Positions 9,401 through 17,610 of a DNA stretch of 64,000 nucleotides are shown here, piece by piece. A model generated the notes under the pieces. That model was not told the DNA's origin. It made no database searches and saw only the letters and a list, made by a program, of their open reading frames with translations. This stretch comes from JABDMH01 sp965223215. Lineage in GTDB: Bacteria; Bacteroidota; Bacteroidia; Chitinophagales; Saprospiraceae. The translations under genes and the position numbers were made by a program. Within the stretch, counting starts at the first letter, position 1, and each line of letters opens with the position of its first letter. The DNA lies in NCBI GenBank assembly GCA_965223215.1, contig CBDCVZ010000010.1:4464001-4528000 (forward strand), in the 5' to 3' direction.

Positions 9401-11414
9401 ATCCAGTTCTTTCTTATTTAAGGAGGATATTGAGCATGGCTGGAATCAATCGCATTATTATCAGTTTCTCGAAAATGACTTGAGGCTATATCCAATTGGA
9501 GGCGATAGAAAGTTCTCATTCCCATTGAGATATCGGGATTTACTTATTAAGAATAGGGCCAGTAGATCTTCTGGGACCGGGGGGAACGGATTTGTCAACG
9601 GGCAAAGATGGAGTGACTTCTTTAGGTGGGAGGTCACCGAAGGATTGAGTTTTGTAGTTTTCGATTCAAGTCAGCAAAGTGGTTTTTTAACAAATTTTGA
9701 GCCTGGACTATTTGGAAGCATCAATGAAAAGGCGTCCAAAATTGCTGCATTTCCCTTTCATACCGAGACTTCAGCGGATCGCAATAAAATTGTCAACTTT
9801 GTTGAAAATGTGATTCCTGATGGTGCCGAAGTAATTGTCTATACCGTGCAAGATATGCCCAATAGAGATTTATCCATAATTGATTGGGATAAAGATAATT
9901 TGACCCTTTTTAGCCTGCTAGAAAAATATGGCGCCAGCCAAATCAGACTTTTAAGAGATGAAGTGCGGCCATATATTTTTCATTTTAGGAAAGGCGCCGG
10001 TGCTGTGAATGAAGTGATCGCTCCTTCAGCTTCCGACGCTACAGAATTAGCTGCACGAGTACCCCTTTTGCAGGAGCATGGAAAACTAACTAGTTCAATA
10101 ATCGGTCCGGCACGTAATTGGCATCAAGCATTGTGGGATCATGATGCCATCGAATTAAATGATACAAGTTCTCTTTCCATTCTCGGCCTGGACGAAAGAA
10201 ACATGGCACCTACTCTGATTAATGAATCATTGGAATCTCCTCTCGATCTTTCAGGAACACAATTTCCTTTTTTGCAGCTAGTGTACTCAGCTAGTGATGT
10301 CATTGAAAAATCAGCACCTCAGATTGGTTTCTTGAGAGTTACTTATGAGGCTTTGCCTGACATAACCTTTAATTTGGAAGGCAAATCCGTATTTAAAAAA
10401 GACACGCTGGATGCAGGATCCAATCAATTAGAACTTTACCTACAAGTTGAAAATCTCACTGCCAAACCCATGGATAGCGTCTTAGTTAAATACACGATCT
10501 CCAATGCAGAAGTTAAAATCGAACAATTGAGGAGGTATCAGTCAATCGAACCATTTGGAATAATGGAAATTAATGAGCAACTTAATATCGATGTTAGTGA
10601 GGCATTCGAATTTCGTGCAGAACTTAATCCTGATGGGGATCAACCGGAGTTATATCACTTTAATAATTTCTTGGTGAGAAACGCAAATATCTCTTCAGAT
10701 CGAATTGATCCCATTTTGAATGTAACTTTTGATGGACGGCAAATATTCGATGAGGACATTGTCTCTTCGACACCCCTCATAAAAATCTCTCTCAAGGATG
10801 AGAACACAAGCATCTTAGTTACTGATTCTAGTACATTTAGGATCCTCTTAAGAGATCCAGATGGGGCCTCAAGCGAGATTACAGCACTACAGTCAGATGT
10901 TGTTTTTCGACCTGCCACGAATGAAAATAATATTGCCTCCATAGAATGGCAGCCCATATTCTCGGTAGGTGGCATTTATGAATTAAGCATTCAAGGAAAA
11001 GATCAAAGTGGGAATAGAAGCGGAGAAATTTCCAAGATCATTCGGTTTGAAGTAGTTTTAGAATCTACAGTTTCGTCGATTTCAAATTTTCCCAATCCCT
11101 TCGTGACAAGCACAAGATTCGTGTACACATTGACTGGTTCTGTGATCCCTCCTGAATATATAATTCGCATTTACAATGTTTCGGGGCGGGTTGTAAGAGA
11201 GCTTTCACAAATTGAACTGGGCCCCCTATCGGTTGGCCACAATCTAACCGAAGGAAGTTGGGACGGAACTGATCTGCATGGGGATCGGCTCGCCAATGGG
11301 ACTTACTTATATAGGCTCGAGCTCATTGGTGCAGATAATGAGTTTGAACATAGAAATACAAAACTCGATGCATTTGAGTCAAGAGGATTTTCTAAACTTG
11401 TGATTATCAAGTGA
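6444..11414 (+). CDS. Gingipain-type C25 cysteine protease with C-terminal sorting-like region
   Basis: 1,656 residues from ATG 6444; a TTG two codons earlier is also in frame. A signal peptide covers about residues 1-24. The C25 caspase-like fold lies roughly between residues 390 and 760: FIFLVGKG, a VPVGRLAARTP segment, the catalytic histidine in YFGHGG (about 635) and the catalytic cysteine in LGCHTG (about 666). Long beta-rich regions follow, then a C-terminal region from about 1543 starting with SNFPNPF and containing IRIYNVSGR and LANGTYLYRLEL, as in type IX secretion or FlgD-like tails. The protein is probably an outer-surface protease related to PorU or gingipains but much longer than PorU. 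GC content falls sharply near 8.3-8.6 kb, within the gene. Confidence 0.85.
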   Translation: MNVMRYTLATIFITLSALGALVGQIIEGQDTLYGNEWIDYEQSYFKIKIAEDGIYRIPYEVLIQAGIPADEIELDAYTIYWMGKRQKIFVSGSSSTLGTGDFLAFYGEKNRSQLDRHLFTDPDEQMLNPEYSLHTDTAVYFLTWSAGPHPRFDPIENDLSGNLPNAHPWYLHRELLSFHDRHFKPLVSSQGVRLSTYVEGEGFATAEGTQHEFSVPVSALAAGGPPATLRFRLTGNTQVHNVTVNWNNQPISNLVFAGSNHLGGAPLIDTVLEVVPQLGDNTWVASSSSGTDRISIGTIELQYPRAFQFAGQSSFAIDLADARDRQYLELSGLNPSENYFAYDLNGGFRIPLAFAGNTARLLLPAGPNDRRILISSAASIQFINTLHNASLEPLDQSSAQYLLISNQRLFDDGSGTNWVQEYATYRQSEIGGSYQTQIIEIQQLVDQFAYGVAMHPFSIKNFSNYIAKNWSDPQFIFLVGKGLEYAEARTHQETYEYLPVYGIPGSDNILTSRHQSSVPLVPVGRLAARTPTQISIYLDKIKVMEDQIANAPQTIEDRAWMKRVLHLSAGDGSAEQDLIRRNMDGMAEIAEGRHFGAEISTLQLQASTDVIDGSVSENTLDLINSGIVLKSYFGHGGISTTQLQGFEDPFFLNNKDRYPVMLALGCHTGNIFTRTISLGESNVLTPDKGGVAYLATSGLGFLNALDEFGNDWYSTWARDLYGGSLGNSIVEVVKKHDAKTLISIKTLVQQLTFHGDPAWQFNASNQTPDLVIDASTVRTEPEAIDLQVDSFSLLFDIINLGKVIPDSFIIAVQHKTPSGDALPIIRVQQALNVGGKRVVVKIPISNDQSLLGTNNLTVKIDAEDEIEELPDAAEENNELTSSDGRIGFDFVIFDSAIRPLHPPKFGISNRRDLQLIASSTNPLAAAAAYQIQLDTTALFNSPTLINETLQNQFALVKWPVPFALEDDRVYYWRVRSVGEGTDTIWQSSSFLFKEDIEHGWNQSHYYQFLENDLRLYPIGGDRKFSFPLRYRDLLIKNRASRSSGTGGNGFVNGQRWSDFFRWEVTEGLSFVVFDSSQQSGFLTNFEPGLFGSINEKASKIAAFPFHTETSADRNKIVNFVENVIPDGAEVIVYTVQDMPNRDLSIIDWDKDNLTLFSLLEKYGASQIRLLRDEVRPYIFHFRKGAGAVNEVIAPSASDATELAARVPLLQEHGKLTSSIIGPARNWHQALWDHDAIELNDTSSLSILGLDERNMAPTLINESLESPLDLSGTQFPFLQLVYSASDVIEKSAPQIGFLRVTYEALPDITFNLEGKSVFKKDTLDAGSNQLELYLQVENLTAKPMDSVLVKYTISNAEVKIEQLRRYQSIEPFGIMEINEQLNIDVSEAFEFRAELNPDGDQPELYHFNNFLVRNANISSDRIDPILNVTFDGRQIFDEDIVSSTPLIKISLKDENTSILVTDSSTFRILLRDPDGASSEITALQSDVVFRPATNENNIASIEWQPIFSVGGIYELSIQGKDQSGNRSGEISKIIRFEVVLESTVSSISNFPNPFVTSTRFVYTLTGSVIPPEYIIRIYNVSGRVVRELSQIELGPLSVGHNLTEGSWDGTDLHGDRLANGTYLYRLELIGADNEFEHRNTKLDAFESRGFSKLVIIK

Positions 11415-11448
11415 TCATCACACTACTAGATTATTAGATATTCTGCGA

Positions 11449-12411
11449 ATGCAATATGGCGTAATAGCTTATCCCAAAAGCACAAATATTGGCGACGAAA
11501 TTCAGAGCATTGCTGCTTCAAATTTACTTCCCCACACACATCACTATATCCCTCGGGAATCGTTGGATAGATTTCATTCTAGAGAGCCTACAAAAGTTAT
11601 TTGCAATGGTTATTTCATGTACAAACATAACCGTTGGCCTCCTTCCAAGAGTATTATCCCATTATTTATCTCGCTACATGTTGCACCAACACTTCCCGGT
11701 GCAAAATCTATAATAAACAAAGCACTTGCTGACTACTACAAAGCATATGGTCCTGTTGGATGTCGAGATCATTCAACAACAGATCGATTTCATAAAAAGG
11801 GGATAGATGCTTATTTTTCTAGTTGTCTGACTTTGACCATGGGTAATATCTTTCGGGGCATTCCTAGAAATAATAACATCTTATTGGTTGATGCGTTTGC
11901 CAAATTTGCAAATAGGCAATATATTAAAAGAAATATCGAAAAAGTGGTGCCTAAATCCTGGCGTGGCACTGTACAAATCCTTTCGCACTCAAGATCTACA
12001 TCCAATCTCAGTTTAGATCAAAGAATATCAAGTGCAATGGTCCTACTTGAAAAATATGCCTCTGCTAAACTGGTGATTACCTCTCGGATTCACTGCGCTC
12101 TTCCGTGCCTCGCTTTTGGTACACCGGTATACTTTGTTGACATTGGCTACGACAATGAGCTTGCAAGAGCCAGATTTGGCGGTATCCTGGAATTAGTCCG
12201 TAAGATTTCACCTAGGCATTTTCCATTCTCCAAGAATTCGAGAATCAACAACTACAGAAGGTTAATGTTCTCGGCTTGCTCCTTGCCTTGGCATCTGAAA
12301 CCGGCAGTTGATTTCATCAATTGGAATCAACCTGAAGATAATCCCTCCGATATCTCAGACCTGGCTAAGAGAATGAGGCAGACAGTAGATTTATTCATCT
12401 CAACAAACTGA
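11449..12411 (+). CDS. Polysaccharide pyruvyl transferase family protein
   Basis: 320 residues. The N-terminal GDEIQSIAA, the central GPVGCRDHST and the late LVITSRIHCALPCLAFGTPV are characteristic of the CsaB/PssM-type pyruvyl transferase family, which moves pyruvate from phosphoenolpyruvate to sugar hydroxyls to form ketals. It is the first of three plus-strand genes at the left edge of the polysaccharide locus, 34 bases after the protease. A second family member is at 34590. The acceptor sugar is unknown. Confidence 0.82.
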   Translation: MQYGVIAYPKSTNIGDEIQSIAASNLLPHTHHYIPRESLDRFHSREPTKVICNGYFMYKHNRWPPSKSIIPLFISLHVAPTLPGAKSIINKALADYYKAYGPVGCRDHSTTDRFHKKGIDAYFSSCLTLTMGNIFRGIPRNNNILLVDAFAKFANRQYIKRNIEKVVPKSWRGTVQILSHSRSTSNLSLDQRISSAMVLLEKYASAKLVITSRIHCALPCLAFGTPVYFVDIGYDNELARARFGGILELVRKISPRHFPFSKNSRINNYRRLMFSACSLPWHLKPAVDFINWNQPEDNPSDISDLAKRMRQTVDLFISTN

Positions 12412-12477
12412 TGAAGTGATATTTAAGCACTGTCAAATGGTAAGTACAATTCTGCCTAGAGATAGTAACAAGCTAAG

Positions 12478-13380
12478 GTGGTGAAACCTATCTTATCCAT
12501 TATCATTTGTACTTACAATCGACCACGCGAACTGCGAAAGTGTATTCAAGCACTTAGTGCGCAAACCGCATCCACAGTCGAATTCCAAGTGATCGTGATT
12601 AACAATGGTGATCACAAGATCCAGCTCGATCTTTTTAGCCATAGCAACATTACTGAACATATCGAACCAGATGTTGGACTGAGCAATGCCAGAAACCATG
12701 GCGCACAAGTGGCAATAGCACCTTGGCTATGCTTTTTAGATGATGATGTTATTGTTCCCCCAGATTATATTGAAAGAGTTATAGATATCATCTCCTCGCA
12801 TCCGTTTCCCTGTTTTGGTGGACCATATACCGCTAGGTTTGACTATGGTAGACCTAATTGGCTACCTTCAAATTTTGGAAACAAAGAATTCCCCAAGACA
12901 ACAAATCACAGCATTGTAGAAGGTAATCTTTCCGGGGGTAACCTAATAATCAAGAAAGCAATTCTTTTGGACAAAATAGGTGGATTTAGCGCAAAAGCTG
13001 GAATGCTTGGCTCGACCTTGGGGTATGGAGAAGAAGATCTTGTTCAGGAGGCTCTAAAAACTGCTGGTTTCGACATTGGCTTCTTTGCAGAATTAAACGT
13101 GGATCATATAGTCCTACCTCACAAATTATTACTGGTATGGCACCTTAAACATGCTTGGGTTAGTGGGCGATTTAATTTGAAACCAAGTTCACCAGGGAGC
13201 ATCATTTTTACCCTGTTCAGGGTCTCAGCAGGCAGTCTCTGCAAGCGATTGCCAATGGGCATCGTAAAGGTTCTATTGCGACCAGATTACTATACGCAAA
13301 ATGTAGCTTTGGAGGTTCTCACACCCATTTTATTTTATCTTGGAAAGTCAATGACCATCTTCTTGGGACCACCACGATAA
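12478..13380 (+). CDS. Glycosyltransferase family 2
   Basis: 300 residues from one of two tandem GTG codons (12478 or 12481). It has the GT-A start PILSIIICTYNRP, the nucleotide-sugar binding region ISNARNHGA-like (SNARNHGAQVA) and the metal-binding FLDDDVIVP. A late EEDLVQEA segment is where the catalytic base is usually found. It probably adds one sugar to a lipid-linked repeat unit at the cytoplasmic face. Donor and acceptor cannot be read from sequence. Confidence 0.85.
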   Translation: MVKPILSIIICTYNRPRELRKCIQALSAQTASTVEFQVIVINNGDHKIQLDLFSHSNITEHIEPDVGLSNARNHGAQVAIAPWLCFLDDDVIVPPDYIERVIDIISSHPFPCFGGPYTARFDYGRPNWLPSNFGNKEFPKTTNHSIVEGNLSGGNLIIKKAILLDKIGGFSAKAGMLGSTLGYGEEDLVQEALKTAGFDIGFFAELNVDHIVLPHKLLLVWHLKHAWVSGRFNLKPSSPGSIIFTLFRVSAGSLCKRLPMGIVKVLLRPDYYTQNVALEVLTPILFYLGKSMTIFLGPPR

Positions 13381-13423
13381 ACTCGTTAATCTTTGATTTT
13401 GTGTCAAATTTGAATTTCGGATC

Positions 13424-14380
13424 TTGCTAATCAGTGTCATCATACCTTGTCGAAATGTGGAAGAGTATGTCGAAAACGCTATTGTTTCCGTCATCAACCA
13501 GACTCATACAAATATTGAACTAGTCTTGGTAGACAATCTTTCGGACGATGGAACCTTGCGCATCCTGCAAGCATATTCAACTAAGTACGATCATATTCAA
13601 GTAATGCAGTGCCAAAAGGGAGGTGCTTCTGCAGCCCGAAATCTCGGCCTATCAGTGGCCAAAGGTGAATGGATACAGTTTTTAGATGCTGACGATATGT
13701 TGCACAACAACAAAATTGAGCATCAATGTGATTTAATTAAAAAAAATCGGAATATTGATTGGATTGTAGCCAGCTACGAATATCAATACCTTGATCAGAC
13801 ATCCAAGATCTTCCATCCAAACTCAAATATACTTGTTGGGCTGTTTAGGTCAGAGTTAGGTTGTACATGTTCGAACCTCTTTAGAAAATCTGCCCTAACA
13901 AACTTCACTTGGAATGAAGGTCTCTCGTCCCATCAGGACTTGGAGCTCTTCTTCAACCTACTGCTCAGAAATAGCAAAATATTATTTGACAGAACACCTC
14001 TAACCATAGTACATCGGCGTAAATCAGGCCAGATCAGCCATACAAATATTAAAGAAAACTGTGTCACTGGCATCATTCTGCGACAAAAGTTTCTCGTTGA
14101 ATTGACTCGCAGAGGTCTACTGCATTCCCCAGAACAATTGATAGCAAAAGACATTATTTTTCACTTTATTTACCAATTGGCTCAGTATAGCCCAATGGAG
14201 GCACAAAAGTATTTTCTTGATTTTCTAACAGAGTCTTACTTACCTGAGAAGCGAATGTTCAACTATGTTAGCCATGCTCAGGAATTCCTTTTTAGGCTCT
14301 TGGGATATAAAACAGTCTTTTCATTCCAAAAGGGACTACGGTCATTAAAGGAGATGACCAAATCAATTCTTCCCAACTAA
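13424..14380 (+). CDS. Glycosyltransferase family 2
   Basis: 318 residues. The start is TTG 13424: it is the only standard start codon after the in-frame TGA at 13394, and the protein then begins LISVIIPCRN exactly as GT2 enzymes do. The GT-A signatures are ASAARNLG and the DxD-like FLDADDM. The 3' end overlaps the convergent gene at 14363 by 18 bases. The role is transfer of one sugar in repeat-unit assembly; the specificity is unknown. Confidence 0.85.
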   Translation: MLISVIIPCRNVEEYVENAIVSVINQTHTNIELVLVDNLSDDGTLRILQAYSTKYDHIQVMQCQKGGASAARNLGLSVAKGEWIQFLDADDMLHNNKIEHQCDLIKKNRNIDWIVASYEYQYLDQTSKIFHPNSNILVGLFRSELGCTCSNLFRKSALTNFTWNEGLSSHQDLELFFNLLLRNSKILFDRTPLTIVHRRKSGQISHTNIKENCVTGIILRQKFLVELTRRGLLHSPEQLIAKDIIFHFIYQLAQYSPMEAQKYFLDFLTESYLPEKRMFNYVSHAQEFLFRLLGYKTVFSFQKGLRSLKEMTKSILPN

Positions 14381-15280
14381 AGAAATTGTTGATTTTGCAA
14401 CTGCGGGCCAAAGATCTGGATAACTGTAGTGTTTTAGGGCTTGCCAAATGCATCGAAGGTAATCGAGAAAGTATCTCTTGCCAAATTTTCTGGCATAAAT
14501 AATCAATATTAAGGCCTTCTTCCGCTTGTATTTTCCAAGTGTGAGATCATTTTGTAGTTCCGTCCTATAGTTTTCATATAGGTCCACCACAGCGCCTAAA
14601 TGATCTTCCATCTGGGCCATTATCTCTGCTCTAGATCGTCCATTACTCTCCGTTTTATTGCCCTGATGTCGCACATGCACAACCGTATACTCAGGTAATT
14701 GAATGAGGTGTGCACATTTGGCAAGCCTGACTTCTAAATGACAATCAGCGAAATATTTATGATTCTCAGTGAATCTATGCTCACGCAGTAATTCATGGTG
14801 AATAGCAAGGCTTATTATTCCGGTAAATTCATTCCAAAAAAAATCGAAACTGCTTCCTCCACTGTATAATACTGATTTGCGATATTTACTTCTTGTTCGG
14901 ATCAACATTCCTGTACGGTATATTACTTTAGGAAATTTTCCTTGATGTATGTGCACAGATATGTTTTCCAGGTGATTATCCAAATAGTAATCATCGCTGT
15001 CCAGAAAGCAAATATATATGCCATTTGATCTCAAAATGCCATGATTTCTGGCACTTCCCTCATCTTGATTATGCTGATAGTAATACCTTACTCTATTGTC
15101 AGTAAATGAGGCTACAACCGAGCTGGTGTGATCTGTGCTACCATCATCAATCACAACAAGCTCCCAATTCTCAAAAGACTGATGGATGACACTCTCTATT
15201 GCCGTCCTTAACAATTCGGCTCGGTTAAACGTAGGAATGATCACTGTGAACAATGGTCTATCTTTACCGTGATTACTCAT
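14363..15280 (-). CDS. Glycosyltransferase family 2
   Basis: 305 residues, typical GT-A enzyme: LFTVIIPTFNRAELL at the N-terminus, ELVVIDDGSTD, SARNHGIL and the metal-binding FLDSDDYY. Its start codon is only 10 bases from that of the divergent gene at 15291, so its promoter must lie within that gene. It ends in an 18-base convergent overlap with the neighbouring plus-strand glycosyltransferase gene. Confidence 0.85.
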   Translation of the reverse strand: MSNHGKDRPLFTVIIPTFNRAELLRTAIESVIHQSFENWELVVIDDGSTDHTSSVVASFTDNRVRYYYQHNQDEGSARNHGILRSNGIYICFLDSDDYYLDNHLENISVHIHQGKFPKVIYRTGMLIRTRSKYRKSVLYSGGSSFDFFWNEFTGIISLAIHHELLREHRFTENHKYFADCHLEVRLAKCAHLIQLPEYTVVHVRHQGNKTESNGRSRAEIMAQMEDHLGAVVDLYENYRTELQNDLTLGKYKRKKALILIIYARKFGKRYFLDYLRCIWQALKHYSYPDLWPAVAKSTISLVGKN

Positions 15281-15290
15281 AAGGACAGTA

Positions 15291-16232
15291 ATGACTTCAA
15301 TAATACAAAACGATAAACAGGCCTATAGAGAACTTGCAAGGGAGTGGGCACTTCCACTCTTCCACGAACCCTGGTGGCTAGATATTTCAACTGGTGGCAA
15401 ATGGAAGTGTCAACTCATGAAAACGCCGGATTTTGATATTTTTTTGCCTCACTTTACTTCTGAACGAGCTTGTTTTCAAATTGTTAGCAATCCATTTGCC
15501 ACACCGTATCTAGGTCATTTTATACAAACTAAATCTGCTGCAGGCACCAAAGTAGCCAGGAGCAAAGTTATCAACGCACTGACTACTTTATACAAAAGAA
15601 TCTGCGAAACTAATATCTACATAAAAATGCATCCTCTAGCTATGAGTGCTGATGCTTTCGGACCCTTCAAAATCAACAGATCCCATACTTATGTTCTGAA
15701 TTTGAAACAAAGTGAAATAGCACTTCTGGAAAGCTTTGCCAGTAGAACACGAAACGATATTCGGCATGCCCGATCCAAGCTTAGCATTGTAAAGTCTCAG
15801 CAAATGTCCAGTCTGAACGTGGTAAAAAAGAGTGTTGAGCGAGCGGGGAAAAAACTTCTGATTAGTGATTCGAAATATCGCCAATTGGCTTTGGAGAGTC
15901 GTCAAAGAGGTGTCGGCAACGAGTACTTCGCTATTGATTCACAAAAAAAAATCCACGCCGCTGCATGGACAGTTTGGGATTCCTACGGTGCTTATAACCT
16001 CTATAGAGGAAGGGAGGATGAGAGCAGAAGGGGAGCAACGACTTTGCTCATTTGGGAAATGCTTAAAGACTTAATTGGTGAGGCACCCTATTTCGATTTC
16101 GTCGGAAGCGACATACCCTCTATCGAAAACTACATTAAGGGGTTTACGCCAATTAGGAAAGAAGTTCACATTTTATACAGGGAGAACTATTTTCTACATT
16201 TGCTACGAAGTCTAAGAAAAGTTATTCCTTGA
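15291..16232 (+). CDS. GNAT/FemAB-like acyl- or aminoacyltransferase
   Basis: 313 residues. The N-terminal LFHEPWWLDI, the central SRTRNDIRHARSK and the C-terminal FDFVGSDIPSIENYIKGF are the kind of landmarks seen in the double-GNAT proteins of the FemAB/CelD group found in polysaccharide loci. Members transfer acyl or aminoacyl groups. A well-placed AAGGA lies just before the ATG. It is the only plus-strand gene between two minus-strand ones. It probably modifies an amino sugar, perhaps one freed by the nearby PIG-L deacetylase; this role is inferred from context alone. Confidence 0.65.
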   Translation: MTSIIQNDKQAYRELAREWALPLFHEPWWLDISTGGKWKCQLMKTPDFDIFLPHFTSERACFQIVSNPFATPYLGHFIQTKSAAGTKVARSKVINALTTLYKRICETNIYIKMHPLAMSADAFGPFKINRSHTYVLNLKQSEIALLESFASRTRNDIRHARSKLSIVKSQQMSSLNVVKKSVERAGKKLLISDSKYRQLALESRQRGVGNEYFAIDSQKKIHAAAWTVWDSYGAYNLYRGREDESRRGATTLLIWEMLKDLIGEAPYFDFVGSDIPSIENYIKGFTPIRKEVHILYRENYFLHLLRSLRKVIP

Positions 16233-16246
16233 CCATAAGGTCCCCT

Positions 16247-16981
16247 CTAGCTCAGCTGTAAGGCTTCTGCGTGTCGCTGGAAAAGATCGTTAATTCCCTC
16301 GGCTCCAATATTGAAAAGAGCATCTATGATAGAAAGTCCATTGATAAAAGATAAGCCCTGTTGCTCGTAAGGCTGTTTAGATAAATATTCAAAGGAATCT
16401 ACTGCAACGTAGGAAAGATGATTTTTGGCATAACTCGCTGGTGACTCATAATTTTTAGCACCTGCTCCAGCAATGTAAGTACTAGCTCCCATTTTTTGGC
16501 ACAGAGCCATATTGCGATCTTCAGGATGACTTAATCCTGCTAAGTTGAATGCTGAGGACATTCTAAAAGTTGTATTTAAATCTAGTTGCCGCGAAGTCCA
16601 TCTTATCAATCTCCTATTTAACTCCACTAGACTTCTGCTACTATAGCCAAGGATCTCCGCTGCGAGATCATGATAATAGACATCATAAAAATCACATTTT
16701 GAGTAGATGTAGCTAATTTTTCGAAGATGTTTCCATTTCCACTCATCATCCTCTTGAATAAGGACTGTGTTAAGTCTTTTCCCCTTCTTTCCCTGGAGCA
16801 CCGGCACTGACAAATAAGTACGCTCGACCTGAAACAACTCCTTTCTAATATGGCACCTCTTGACATAGCTTCTATTTGAAAAAACGATGTCATCCAAGAA
16901 AACAAATGTATCAGCGAGAAAAATCTTAAAAAAATATCCCACCCATGGCAAATAATTAGGTTGATGAATCGCCATTTTCAT
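16247..16981 (-). CDS. WbqC family protein
   Basis: 244 residues from ATG 16981, which overlaps the stop of the upstream PIG-L gene as ATGA and fixes the start. MAIHQPNYLPWVGYFFKI and the FVFLDDIVFSNRSYVKR segment are diagnostic of the WbqC family, small proteins of uncertain chemistry found in O-antigen and capsule loci. GAGAKNYE and a C-terminal SIIDALFNIG are also typical. Coupling to the deacetylase gene suggests that the two act on the same sugar. Confidence 0.85.
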   Translation of the reverse strand: MKMAIHQPNYLPWVGYFFKIFLADTFVFLDDIVFSNRSYVKRCHIRKELFQVERTYLSVPVLQGKKGKRLNTVLIQEDDEWKWKHLRKISYIYSKCDFYDVYYHDLAAEILGYSSRSLVELNRRLIRWTSRQLDLNTTFRMSSAFNLAGLSHPEDRNMALCQKMGASTYIAGAGAKNYESPASYAKNHLSYVAVDSFEYLSKQPYEQQGLSFINGLSIIDALFNIGAEGINDLFQRHAEALQLS

Positions 16982-17610
16982 ACTATCCATCGAATGGTTT
17001 CGAAGGCTTCAGCAAAATCGCTTCCAATTTGAATGCCTCTGACCTTCGCCATTGATCTGATGAAAGTAGGATCCATATAGGATTTGCCCTCCTGAGTCTT
17101 ATATGATGCCAGTGCCTCTACTTTCTTGGCTAGTTGTTCTGCACTAATTTTAATAAAATAATCACCTTCGAATCCCAGATTGTTCCAAATGAGTTCGTAG
17201 CCTAGAATACTGCAAAACTTAAAAGCTCTGATACACTCTTTGGTTATCGTACTGTGGTCTTGATGAATATCTCGTCGAGATGGTGTAAATACAATGTCGG
17301 GAGACAAAAGAGCCCTGAGGCGTATTAATTCTTCCAAGACCTCTTGGCGAACGTAATTTAGTTTACGAACCCTAAAATCGTAAATAATAAGATGGTCTTC
17401 AGCAATACCCAGTATACTCATTGCGTCCCGTACTTCCACCTTCAGTTGGTTTTTGGGAAATCTACTGGGCACAGACTCATCGGCTGTTGAAAATGCTATA
17501 TAGTATACCTGTCCTCCTTCTTCCAGCGCCCGGCATATGGTACCTCCACACCCTAACTCACCATCATCTGTGTGGGGCGCTAATACAACGATTGTCTTAT
17601 TTTCAAACAT
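16978..17610 (-). CDS. PIG-L family sugar N-deacetylase
   Basis: 210 residues. VVLAPHTDDGELGCGG contains the zinc-binding HxDD of the PIG-L/LmbE family, and FTPSRRDIHQDHSTI supplies the third zinc ligand region (HxxH). Family members remove the N-acetyl group from GlcNAc-type sugars on lipids, nucleotides or small molecules. The gene is flanked by the epimerase gene (stop and start adjoining at 17610) and by wbqC (4-base overlap), so three enzymes acting on N-acetylated sugars form one coupled block. Confidence 0.85.
   Translation of the reverse strand: MFENKTIVVLAPHTDDGELGCGGTICRALEEGGQVYYIAFSTADESVPSRFPKNQLKVEVRDAMSILGIAEDHLIIYDFRVRKLNYVRQEVLEELIRLRALLSPDIVFTPSRRDIHQDHSTITKECIRAFKFCSILGYELIWNNLGFEGDYFIKISAEQLAKKVEALASYKTQEGKSYMDPTFIRSMAKVRGIQIGSDFAEAFETIRWIV

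Noticed and set aside
6444..11414. Calling the protease PorU
   Set aside because: PorU is usually around 1,100-1,300 residues; this protein is far longer, has an extended beta-rich region and lies near no other secretion-system gene.
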